NCBI RefSeq assembly: GCF_040253635.1
Contig: NZ_JBEJGX010000003.1
Location: 4,365,501-4,429,500, forward strand
DNA length: 64,000 nt
Source: Streptomyces sp. Edi2
GTDB taxonomy: Bacteria; Actinomycetota; Actinomycetes; Streptomycetales; Streptomycetaceae
Reading direction: 5' to 3'
The stretch's first letter is position 1. Every line of letters starts with the position of its first letter. A program made the translations under genes and the position numbers. This document shows positions 24,426-31,707 of the stretch, piece by piece. The notes under the pieces are model-generated. The model saw only the letters and a program-made list of their open reading frames with translations. It was not told where the DNA came from and did no database searches.

Positions 24426-24853
24426 GCCGGACAACTCCGGGTGGATGGCGGGTGGTTCAGGTCTGCGGGATCCCCGGGAAGTCCGGGTGGTTCACGACTG
24501 CGGGTGGTTCACGACTGCGGGTGGGTTGTTCGTGCCTGCGGATGGTTCGCGTCTGCGGCGGATGGCTGACGTCTGCGGATGAGTCTTTTCGGCTGTTGTT
24601 TCACGTGGAACATGTCGGCCCGTGCTGCCTCGTCGACACGACGTCCTCGTCGGCATCGCTCCTCGTCGGCATCGCTTCCTCGCCTATAACGCTTCCTCGC
24701 CGGCGTCCGTGTCAGCGTGGGCTCGGCGTGAGCGTGGGTTCGGCTTGGGCATGGGTTCGGCTTGGGCGTCCGGCCTTCTGGACGCGGAGCTGTCACGCGT
24801 CGTTGCGCCCTTTTCAGGGCCGGGTACCGGCGTCAGAACGGCTGCCGCCCGGT
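24426..24853. other. Intergenic region with short direct repeats and a parS-like site
   Basis: 428 bp without a supportable gene. Near 24480-24560 a ~17-bp unit (ggtggttcacgactgcgg and variants) is repeated several times. A near-perfect parS lies at 24597. Both flanking genes end in this gap (ligase on the plus strand, the gene ending at 24854 on the minus strand). Confidence 0.6.
24597..24612. other. parS-like ParB binding site, one mismatch
   Basis: tgtttcacgtggaaca differs at one position from the 16-bp parS palindrome whose core is GTTTCACGTGAAAC. It lies about 1.9 kb from the perfect copy at 26516. Confidence 0.65.
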
Positions 24854-25432
24854 TCAGACGGCGCGAGCGGTGTGCGCATGGCGGCGGGCAGCCGGAATGG
24901 CTGCGGGGCGGGCCGCCGGAATGGCCACGGGTCGGGCGGCCGCCTCGGCGCCGGCGTCCGGCCCGGTAGCGGCATCCGGTCCGGTACCGGCATCCGGTCC
25001 GGTACCGGCCGGGGCAGCGAACTCGTCGGCCGACGGCTCGGTGCGGGAGCGAAGGCGGGTGCGCAGCCCGGGCGAGGTGCCATGTGCCTCGGCGCTGATC
25101 CGCTGCTTGATCGTCGGCGGCAGCTCGGGCCGGGCGAACATCCGCCGGGCCGGGCCGGCTTGGCAGTACAGCGGCAGCGGTACGGCGCGCGGAGCGGGCA
25201 CGGCAGGGGTTCCCGTGCCTGGACCTCGATCCGGTGCGGCGCAGCTCACCGCCTCCGGGGCCTCGGCATCGGGGGCGTCGGTGCCCGCGTTTCCGTTGCC
25301 CAGGGTCCGCTCGTACAGTGCGGCATCCCGGCGCGCGGCCGAGGCCGCCGCGGAGACACCCAGTGCTGCCAGCAGCTTGCCCAGCATGGCAAGGCACACC
25401 GCCCAGAACTTCATGACCTTGGTCGCAGCCAT
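24854..25432 (-). CDS. Conserved Streptomyces protein (DUF6344-like) with hydrophobic N-terminus
   Basis: A 192-residue protein starting MAATKVMKFWAVCLAMLGKL, with a membrane segment at ~8-30. It has a conserved-looking middle block (PPTIKQRISAEAHGTSP) and a low-complexity C-terminal tail with GTGPDA repeats. The pattern resembles the DUF6344 proteins of Streptomyces, recalled without a search. The ribosome-binding site is GTGAGGGG. Function unknown. The repeats in the tail (~24960-25015 on the plus strand) match a 15-18 bp DNA repeat. Confidence 0.7.
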   Translation of the reverse strand: MAATKVMKFWAVCLAMLGKLLAALGVSAAASAARRDAALYERTLGNGNAGTDAPDAEAPEAVSCAAPDRGPGTGTPAVPAPRAVPLPLYCQAGPARRMFARPELPPTIKQRISAEAHGTSPGLRTRLRSRTEPSADEFAAPAGTGPDAGTGPDAATGPDAGAEAAARPVAIPAARPAAIPAARRHAHTARAV

Positions 25433-25708
25433 GGCCCCTCACTTTCGGTCAGGATCTCCCCGAGAGATCCACTGCGTCTGCTTCGTTGTGCTTTCTCAGT
25501 TGCTTCGCTTCGTTGCTTCGCTTCAGTTGCGCCGCTTCCGGTGCACCGCTTGGATGGCGTCGCTTCTGTTGCGTTTTCTTATGATGAGTACGCAATGGGA
25601 GGATTCACGGACCGACGCCCCCGGATCGGCGCTCTTCCGATGAACACCACCCGTACGCAGTAGCCACAGCCGTCGGACGGCAGGCCTGGGGCGGGTCGCA
25701 GCCTCCGG

Positions 25709-25724
25709 TCAACCGATCGGTTGA
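25709..25724. promoter_or_regulatory. 16-bp perfect palindrome, candidate TetR-type operator
   Basis: tcaaccgatcggttga is fully self-complementary and lies 60 bp upstream of the chimeric ABC/response-regulator gene. Palindromes centred on CGATCG are typical of TetR-family operators that repress ABC exporters. The rest of the gap 25433-25783 shows only repeated gcttcg/ttgctt motifs (25470-25575) and no gene. Confidence 0.55.
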
Positions 25725-25783
25725 TGCCGTTCCGAGCGGGACGGTCGATGTGCCACCGGGTGCGCCGGGCGGATTCTCGGGTT

Positions 25784-26437
25784 ATGGCAATCATCGAAGT
25801 CACCGGGCTGCGCAAGGTCTACGGGGGCCGGGCCGTGGTCAACGAGGTCTCCTTCGCCGTGGAAGAGGGAGAGATCTTCGGCGTCCTCGGCCCGAACGGC
25901 GCCGGCAAGACGACGACCGTCGAATGCATCGAGGGTGAGCTCGCCGTCCGCCTTGACCCCGATGTGGTCCTGATGGATCTGCGGATGCCGGGCGGCGGCG
26001 GGGTCGCGGCCATCACCGAGCTGGCGCGCCGGGCACCGCGCTGCCAGGTGCTGGTGCTCACGACCTACGACACCGACTCCGACACCCTCCCGGCGATCGA
26101 GGCCGGTGCCACCGGCTATCTCCTCAAGGACACCCCTCGCGAGGAACTGTTCACGGCCGTCCGTGCGGCGGCCGAGGGCCGTACGGTGCTCTCGCCCGCG
26201 GTCGCCTCCCGTCTGGTCTCACGGGTCAGGTCACCGGGCAAGGAACCGCTCAGCGCCCGCGAGCGCGAGGTCCTGGGGCTGGTCGCCAAGGGCACCTCGA
26301 ACCGTGAGATCGCCGCCGTGCTGTTCATCAGCGAGGCGACGGTCAAGACCCATCTGACGCATATCTACGGCAAGTTGGGTGTCAAGGACCGGGCCGCAGC
26401 GGTGGCCGTGGCGTATGACCGGGGGATTCTCGGCTAG
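25784..26437 (+). CDS. In-frame chimera: ABC ATPase N-terminus fused to a truncated NarL-type response regulator
   Basis: A 217-residue reading frame. Residues 1-~51 are the start of a DrrA-type ABC ATPase with an intact Walker A (GPNGAGKT, 36-43) that then stops. From about residue 52 the sequence is a LuxR/NarL response regulator entered in mid-receiver domain: phosphoacceptor Asp65 ([10 protein letters not shown]) is present but the first beta strand and acidic pair are missing. The LuxR HTH ([22 protein letters not shown]) is complete. The likely cause is a deletion within an ancestral ATPase-permease-kinase-regulator locus. It may be a functionless scar or a constitutive DNA-binding protein. 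Confidence 0.85.
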   Translation: MAIIEVTGLRKVYGGRAVVNEVSFAVEEGEIFGVLGPNGAGKTTTVECIEGELAVRLDPDVVLMDLRMPGGGGVAAITELARRAPRCQVLVLTTYDTDSDTLPAIEAGATGYLLKDTPREELFTAVRAAAEGRTVLSPAVASRLVSRVRSPGKEPLSAREREVLGLVAKGTSNREIAAVLFISEATVKTHLTHIYGKLGVKDRAAAVAVAYDRGILG

Positions 26438-26515
26438 CGGCGCCCCGGCGCGGCCTCGGTATCGGGTGGTGCGGTGCCGGCCTCGGGCGTAGGCCTCGCC
26501 CTCGGGCGCAGCGGT

Positions 26516-26531
26516 CGTTTCACGTGAAACG
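26516..26531. other. parS site (ParB binding)
   Basis: cgtttcacgtgaaacg is a perfect 16-bp palindrome containing the parS core GTTTCACGTGAAAC (26517-26530). parS sites cluster around the replication origin in Streptomyces. Confidence 0.9.
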
Positions 26532-26572
26532 GCCGCAGCCGACTGTCCGTTGACTCCCCCGAGTCGCCCCGT

Positions 26573-27010
26573 TCAGACCGGTGTCAGCTCCCCCGTGCGT
26601 GCCATCTCCGCCATCATGCGAACGGCCTCCGGCTCGGGGGTGCCGGGCGGGATGATCAGCAGGTCCCAGCGGCCGTGACCGGGGGAGACCAGGCAGATGG
26701 TGTCGGGGCCGGGACGGCCGGTGGTTCTGCGCAGGCGGACGACATGGCCTTCGACGAGGGTATGGGCGGGGAGAGCGGACCAGGGCGCGCCGTTCACCGT
26801 GGCGTGGGTGATCCGGGGCCAGTCGAAGGGGAGCGCGGCCAGCAGCTCGGGGAGTTCGGCCAGCAGGTCGGCCGAGTGGGGCCACCAGACGCCGTCGATG
26901 CACCGCACCGTATCGGTGTGCGGGGCGATGGTCAGTCGGGCGACGAGGGGCGGCGCGTGATGCGCATGGTGCAGGGGAGGGGCTGAATGGGGATCCCCGG
27001 CGGTGGTCAT
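26573..27010 (-). CDS. DUF5994 family protein
   Basis: A 145-residue protein. It matches the actinobacterial family with the pattern ARLTIAPHTD...GVWWPHSADLLAELPELLAAL. Function unknown. ATG 27010 follows GGAGCACC and overlaps the desaturase stop (ATGA), so it is translated together with the desaturase. Its stop lies 42 bp from the parS site at 26516. Confidence 0.85.
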   Translation of the reverse strand: MTTAGDPHSAPPLHHAHHAPPLVARLTIAPHTDTVRCIDGVWWPHSADLLAELPELLAALPFDWPRITHATVNGAPWSALPAHTLVEGHVVRLRRTTGRPGPDTICLVSPGHGRWDLLIIPPGTPEPEAVRMMAEMARTGELTPV

Positions 27011-27993
27011 ACGGTGCTCCTGACGCGGCGGTCCGCCACCCGTGCCGGGTCGGGCCAACGCACGTCCCGGACCCAGCCGAGACGTTCGAAGAGCCGGATG
27101 ACGGCGGCGGACACATCGAGCTGACCGCGGTCGACGCCGTGCCGGGCGCAGGTCGGGTCGGCGTGGTGCAGGTTGTGCCAGCTCTCACCGAACGACAGCA
27201 GGGCCAGGGGCCACAGGTTGGTCGCCCGGTCGTGGCGCCGGGTGCGGAACGGCCGCTCCCCGATCACGTGGCAGAGCGAATTGACGCTCCAGGTGACGTG
27301 GTGCAGCAGCGCGATCCGGATGAACCCGGCCCACAGCAGGGCGGTCAGCGCGGTGACCCAGGAGCCGCCGAGCGCCCAGCCCAGCCCGAACGGCAGGGCG
27401 AGGGTGAGCAGACACAGCAGCGGGAACGCCCGGTCGACCGCGCGGATCCCGGGGTCGGCGAGCAGATCGGGCGCAAAGCGCCGGTGCGAGGTGGGGTCGT
27501 TGCCGAACAGCCAGCCGACGTGCGAGTGCACCAGTCCGCGCAGCTGACCGCGCAGGCTGGTGCCGTAGCGGTAGGGGGAGTGCGGATCGCCGGGCCGGTC
27601 GGTGTAGGCGTGGTGGCGACGGTGGGTGGCGACCCAGTCGATGACATCGCCTTGGAAGCTGAGCGAGCCCGCGAGGGCGAGCGCGACACGCAGTGCGGGG
27701 GTGGCGGTATAGCTGCCGTGGGTGAGGCCGCGGTGGAAGCCGACGGTGACGCCCAGGCCGCTGATGACGTAGAAGACGGCCAGCAGAACGAGGTCGGTGA
27801 GGTGGACGGCGCTGCCCCAGAGGAGCGGGATGGCGACGGCCAGGCCGACGAAGGGGGCGATGACGATGAGGGCGGTCACCGTGACGTACATCCGGCGGCC
27901 GGGGGTCGGCGGGGGCTCGGTGCCGCTGTCGGGGAACGGGGAGGTCCCGTCGTAGTTCCTTGCCGACGGGTCGCCTCGGGCCGTGGACGTCAC
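27007..27993 (-). CDS. Acyl-CoA/fatty acid desaturase (delta-9 type)
   Basis: A 328-residue membrane di-iron desaturase. All three histidine boxes are present: HRGLTH, HRRHH and HNLHH, with four hydrophobic helices between them. It introduces a cis double bond into a membrane fatty acyl chain with O2. GTG 27993 is chosen (AGGTGGCG upstream; overlaps the stop of the upstream gene as GTGA); the longer open frame is a Gly/Arg-rich artefact. Operon order is small membrane protein, desaturase, DUF5994 protein. Confidence 0.92.
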   Translation of the reverse strand: MTSTARGDPSARNYDGTSPFPDSGTEPPPTPGRRMYVTVTALIVIAPFVGLAVAIPLLWGSAVHLTDLVLLAVFYVISGLGVTVGFHRGLTHGSYTATPALRVALALAGSLSFQGDVIDWVATHRRHHAYTDRPGDPHSPYRYGTSLRGQLRGLVHSHVGWLFGNDPTSHRRFAPDLLADPGIRAVDRAFPLLCLLTLALPFGLGWALGGSWVTALTALLWAGFIRIALLHHVTWSVNSLCHVIGERPFRTRRHDRATNLWPLALLSFGESWHNLHHADPTCARHGVDRGQLDVSAAVIRLFERLGWVRDVRWPDPARVADRRVRSTV

Positions 27994-28295
27994 GGGTCGC
28001 CACCTGCCTTGTCCGGTGGCGCCGGCGGTCCGGCCTGCGGCGGTTCGGCCACCTGCGGTCCGGCAACCGGCGGCCCGGCCACTGGCGGTCCGGCCACTGG
28101 CGGTCCGGCAACCTCTGGTCCGGGGTGGGCCTCGTCGTGCGGCTGCTTGTGCTTCCGGTCCCGCAGCGACTGCTTCCAGTCCGCGTAACGGTGGGGGGCC
28201 ATCCGTCCGATTCCCTGGGCATTGACCCGGGCGATCAACAGCGCCCCCAGCGCGACCAGCGCCAGCAGCACGATCACGGTCCACAGAGTCTGCAT
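27990..28295 (-). CDS. Small single-pass membrane protein with Pro-rich repeat tail
   Basis: A 101-residue protein: one N-terminal helix (MQTLWTVIVLLALVALGALL), a basic middle (RYADWKQSLRDRKHKQ), and a tail made of VAGPP-type repeats (five units, DNA ~28035-28120). ATG 28295 has GAGGTGAGC upstream. It is coupled to the desaturase by a GTGA overlap, so it might be an accessory or electron-transfer scaffold. No family is recognised. Confidence 0.7.
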   Translation of the reverse strand: MQTLWTVIVLLALVALGALLIARVNAQGIGRMAPHRYADWKQSLRDRKHKQPHDEAHPGPEVAGPPVAGPPVAGPPVAGPQVAEPPQAGPPAPPDKAGGDP

Positions 28296-28663
28296 GGTGC
28301 TCACCTCACCGAATGCGCGCTTCCCCGGGCTCCCTGGGCGTCCCCAGGCGCCCTCGGCGCCCTCGGCGCCCTCGGCATCCTTCGGCGTTGCGGTGCTTCC
28401 AAGGTACCCCGCGGAGGCCCGGTACCTCCCGTTGTGCGGGGTTATGGGTGGGAGGGAGTGCGGCGACGGAGAGGAGGGAGGAGGGGAGAGAGTCGGGGAG
28501 AGGTGAGGCGAGGCGGCGGGCCTGCCGTGCCCCGGGTGGCGCCACCCGGGGCGAGGGCCAGAACCAGGGCCAGGGCGAAGGGCGAGGGCGAACTCCACAA
28601 AGCAATAGATCTCGCAGCCCGCCGCTCCCGTCCCGGACCTCCCCCGGCAGCGAAGTCAGCGGC
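28296..28663. other. Intergenic region with 9-bp repeats and a GC palindrome
   Basis: 368 bp without a gene. gccctcggc units are repeated four times near 28350-28380. A 22-bp perfect palindrome at 28530-28551 is a likely terminator for the TerD gene that ends at 28664. Confidence 0.6.
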
Positions 28664-29239
28664 TCAGACGTTGACGCCGAAGTCCGCCGCGATGCCCGCC
28701 AGGCCGGATGCGTACCCCTGGCCCACGGCGCGGAATTTCCACTCCGCGCCGCTCCGGTAGAGCTCACCGAAGACCATCGCGGTCTCGGTCGACGCGTCCT
28801 CGCTCAGGTCGTAGCGGGCCAGCTCCGCCCCGTCCGCCTGGTTGACGACGCGGATGAAGGCGTTGCGGACCTGGCCGAAACTCTGTCCCCGGCTCTCGGC
28901 GTCGTGGATGGAGACCGGGAAGACGATCTTTGCGACCTCGGCGGGCACCGTGGACAGCGTGACCTCGACGGACTCGTCGTCCCCCTCGCCCTCGCCGGTC
29001 AGGTTGTCACCGGTGTGCCGCACCGAGCCATCGGGGCTGGTGAGGTTGTTGTAGAAGACGAAGTGGGCGTCGGAGACGACCTTGCCCGCCTCGGTGCACA
29101 GCAGCGCGCTGGCATCCAGGTCGTAGTCCGCGCCCGTCGTCGTCCGCACGTCCCAGCCGAGGCCGACCGTGACCGCGGTCAGTCCGGGCGCTTCCTTCGA
29201 CAGCGAGACGTTGCCGCCCTTGGCCAGCGAGACTCCCAT
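28664..29239 (-). CDS. TerD-family calcium-binding stress protein
   Basis: A 191-residue protein with the TerD start [20 protein letters not shown] and the acidic calcium-binding segment around residues 62-90 ([24 protein letters not shown]). It belongs to the tellurite-resistance/chemical-stress family that Streptomyces carries in several copies; its molecular role is unsettled. ATG 29239 has GGAGGG upstream. A BlaI-type dyad at 29284 lies 45 bp upstream of its start, so it may be under the divergent BlaI regulator. Confidence 0.93.
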   Translation of the reverse strand: MGVSLAKGGNVSLSKEAPGLTAVTVGLGWDVRTTTGADYDLDASALLCTEAGKVVSDAHFVFYNNLTSPDGSVRHTGDNLTGEGEGDDESVEVTLSTVPAEVAKIVFPVSIHDAESRGQSFGQVRNAFIRVVNQADGAELARYDLSEDASTETAMVFGELYRSGAEWKFRAVGQGYASGLAGIAADFGVNV

Positions 29240-29283
29240 GGCTTCCCTCCAGGTGTTGCCTGCATTCCGGGTGAGCCTCAAAA

Positions 29284-29299
29284 TCTACAGGAGTGTAGA
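29284..29299. promoter_or_regulatory. BlaI-type operator 1 (TCTACA-N4-TGTAGA)
   Basis: An inverted repeat tctaca-ggag-tgtaga in the divergent region between the TerD gene and the BlaI-like gene. The TACA...TGTA half-sites match what BlaI/MecI winged-helix repressors bind. An identical dyad with another spacer occurs at 31146. Confidence 0.75.
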
Positions 29300-29425
29300 A
29301 GTAAGCGGCCGGAATCCGTGGCGTCCGGCGACGGTACGAGCGGGCCACCGCCCGGATCCGGCCGCTCAGTAAGATGCCCCGACGTCCCGGCCAGCGGGAC
29401 ACCCGGAGCGACGGGAGGCGACGGC

Positions 29426-30103
29426 ATGGGCGGCAAGGCCTTTGGCAACTTCGGCGGCGCCGGACGGGAGCGCGCCCGCAGGCGGGGGCAGGGCCAGCTG
29501 GAGGCCCAGGTGCTGGCCGCGCTGCACCACGCGCCGGGGCCGGCCACCGCCGCCTGGGTACAGGAACGGCTCGGCGACGACCTCGCCTATACGACCGTGA
29601 TGACGATCCTCTCCCGGCTGCACGCCAAGCAGGCCGTCACCCGCGAGCGGTCCGGCCGTGCCTACCTCTGGACCCCGGCCGCCGACGAGGCCGGGCTCGC
29701 CGCACTGCGGATGCGCCGCGTCCTGGACGGCGAACCGGACCGGGACGCCGTACTGACCAGCTTTGTCTCCGCGCTCTCCACCCACGACGAGCAATTGCTG
29801 CGCACCCTCCTCGACCGCGACGCGGCCGACGGCCCCACGACAACCGATGGCCCCACGCGGACCGATGGCCCCACGCGGACCGATGGCCTCGCGGCGACCA
29901 GCACCCCCACGACAGCCGACAGCCCCGCGACGACCGATGGCCCCACGAGGACCGGCACCCCCACCACCGCCGGCAGCCCCCCACCCGCCAACGGCCCGGC
30001 CCCCGCCGAGGAGCCCGGCGCGGCCCCGTCCCCGCCGCTGGCCCCGCCCATGCCCCCGGCCCCCGGCCGGCACCACCCCTCGGACGAAGCGCGCGGAGGC
30101 TGA
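29426..30103 (+). CDS. BlaI/MecI/CopY-family transcriptional repressor
   Basis: A 225-residue protein. Residues ~20-95 form the BlaI winged helix (LEAQVLAALHHAPGPATAAWVQERL, AYTTVMTILSRLHAKQAV). After the dimerisation helices the C-terminal ~90 residues are low-complexity with TDGPTR repeats and a Pro-rich end, unlike normal BlaI proteins of ~125 residues. ATG 29426 has GGGAGGCG upstream. The M56 peptidase gene starts 4 bp later, the classical BlaI/BlaR pairing in which the protease inactivates the repressor. The operator at 29284 suggests autoregulation. Confidence 0.9.
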   Translation: MGGKAFGNFGGAGRERARRRGQGQLEAQVLAALHHAPGPATAAWVQERLGDDLAYTTVMTILSRLHAKQAVTRERSGRAYLWTPAADEAGLAALRMRRVLDGEPDRDAVLTSFVSALSTHDEQLLRTLLDRDAADGPTTTDGPTRTDGPTRTDGLAATSTPTTADSPATTDGPTRTGTPTTAGSPPPANGPAPAEEPGAAPSPPLAPPMPPAPGRHHPSDEARGG

Positions 30104-30106
30104 CCG

Positions 30107-31072
30107 GTGGGCGTCTTCGTGTTCCTGCCGCTCGTCCTGCCGCTCACCGCCCTGCCGATCGCCCGGCTCGCGGAGCAGCACCTCCACCCCCGCGCCACCA
30201 CCCGCCTGCTGACCCTGCTCGCCGCGGTCCTCGGCCTCTGCAGCACGCTGTGCCTGGCCCTGCTGGTGGTCGTCGGCACCGCCCAACTCCGTGGCAATCC
30301 GCTGCCCGACGGCTGGTCGGACCCGCAGGTGCGGGCCGCGGTCCCGTTCGCCGAGGTCGCGGGCGTCGCCGCGATGCCCCTGCTGGCCGCCGCGCTCACC
30401 GTGTGCGGCGCGGCGCTGCGCCGGCACCGCCGTATCCGGGCCCGTACCCACCGTGCGCTGGACGGACTGCCGGTTGGTGCCGATCCCGCGGTGCTGCCGG
30501 ACGACGAGCCCTATGCCTACGCCGTGCCCGGCACCCCGGCCCGCCCCGGACGGCCCGCCCGGCCCGGCCGGGTCGCGGTCTCCCGCGGGATGCTGCGCAG
30601 CCTGGACGGCGACGAGCGGCGGGCCCTGTTCGCCCATGAGCACGCCCATCTGCGCTGCCGCCACCACCGCTATCTGCTCGCCGTACGCCTGGCCGGCTGC
30701 GTCAACCCGCTGCTGCTGCCGCTGCGTTCCGCGGTCGCCTTCGCCACCGAGCGCTGGGCGGACGAGGAGGCGGCGCAGGTGGTCGGCGACCGGCGGCTGA
30801 CCGCGCGTGCGGTGGGCAAGGCGGCGCTGGTCACCCGGTCCGCACCGGAACCGGGGCTGGCGCACTTCGCGGCGCCCGAACCGGGGCCGGTGCCGCGCCG
30901 GGTGGTGGCGCTGCTCGGGCCCGTGCCGCCGGCCCGCCACTGGCCGCCGGCGCTGACCCCGGCCGGTCTGGCGGCCCTGGTTGCCGCGGCGGGCACGGCC
31001 GCCTCCGCCGTCTCCGCGCTCAACGCCGCGGTAGCGCTGTTCGTTGTTCTGAAGGCGGCAACGCCCCTCTAG
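30107..31072 (+). CDS. M56-family membrane metallopeptidase (BlaR1-like, no sensor domain)
   Basis: A 321-residue integral membrane protein with four predicted helices and the zinc-protease motif HEHAH (in FAHEHAHLRCRHH). It lacks the extracellular penicillin-binding domain of true BlaR1, as is usual for actinobacterial M56 proteins. It should cleave the neighbouring BlaI-type repressor on a membrane or cell-wall signal. GTG start at 30107, 4 bp after the repressor stop. Confidence 0.9.
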   Translation: MGVFVFLPLVLPLTALPIARLAEQHLHPRATTRLLTLLAAVLGLCSTLCLALLVVVGTAQLRGNPLPDGWSDPQVRAAVPFAEVAGVAAMPLLAAALTVCGAALRRHRRIRARTHRALDGLPVGADPAVLPDDEPYAYAVPGTPARPGRPARPGRVAVSRGMLRSLDGDERRALFAHEHAHLRCRHHRYLLAVRLAGCVNPLLLPLRSAVAFATERWADEEAAQVVGDRRLTARAVGKAALVTRSAPEPGLAHFAAPEPGPVPRRVVALLGPVPPARHWPPALTPAGLAALVAAAGTAASAVSALNAAVALFVVLKAATPL

Positions 31073-31145
31073 GGGCACACTGACCCTTGACCCTCACGGG
31101 GCCCGCACGGCGCACCCGCGCTGCGCGGATCCCGTACCGGTAACT

Positions 31146-31161
31146 TCTACAACGCTGTAGA
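31146..31161. promoter_or_regulatory. BlaI-type operator 2 (TCTACA-N4-TGTAGA)
   Basis: tctaca-acgc-tgtaga has the same half-sites and spacing as the dyad at 29284. It lies 55 bp upstream of the small gene at 31216, which is thus a candidate member of the BlaI regulon. Confidence 0.75.
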
Positions 31162-31215
31162 CCTTCCCGGTAGAGTGGCGCGCACCATGCGCAACAGGCG
31201 CGGCCGGAGGGGGAG

Positions 31216-31470
31216 ATGGCAACGAGGTGCGGACTCCTGACCTGGGACTGCCCGCCTCCAGAGGCGGAGGTGCGATGGGTTTATCAGCCGGTGGAGGTCC
31301 AATACCCGGACGGCAAATGGACATTGGGCCGGATCAACGCCTGGTGGACGGACGGCGCGGGCGAGTTGTGGTGCCGGCTGCGCACCCTGCCCGGCAGCGC
31401 AAGCGCGTGTCCGCAGTGGCTGCGGTACGACCCCGAGTCCATACTGCTGCTGCCCAGCACCGGCACCTGA
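31216..31470 (+). CDS. Small hypothetical protein, candidate BlaI target
   Basis: An 84-residue protein rich in Trp and Cys (RWVYQPVEVQYPDGKWTLGR, ELWCRLRTLPGS) with no membrane segment. ATG 31216 has a strong GGAGGGGGAG upstream. A BlaI-type operator sits at the promoter position. I do not recognise a family; the Trp-rich sequence suggests a small beta-fold domain. Confidence 0.7.
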   Translation: MATRCGLLTWDCPPPEAEVRWVYQPVEVQYPDGKWTLGRINAWWTDGAGELWCRLRTLPGSASACPQWLRYDPESILLLPSTGT

Positions 31471-31707
31471 CCCGTCCTCACCTGCCGCCACGGCCGACGC
31501 TGACGGCACTTTCGGCGCTGACGGCACCTTCAGCACTGCCGACGCAGCCAGCGCTGCCGAAACCATCGCCACTGCCGACACCGTTGGCGCTGTCGGCACA
31601 GCGGCCCCTGACGCCACAGCCGGCCCCCTCGGCCGCCGCTGCCGCGCCCTCTCCCCTAGAGCACCGCTCGCCTCACCAGTATCAGAAGGACCAGAAGGGC
31701 CATCGGC

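Noticed and set aside
24430..24570. Possible CRISPR-like array (repeated ggtggttcacgactgcgg)
   Set aside because: Units are adjacent or nearly so, degenerate and lack unique 30-40 bp spacers; no cas genes occur in the window. It is a simple direct repeat.
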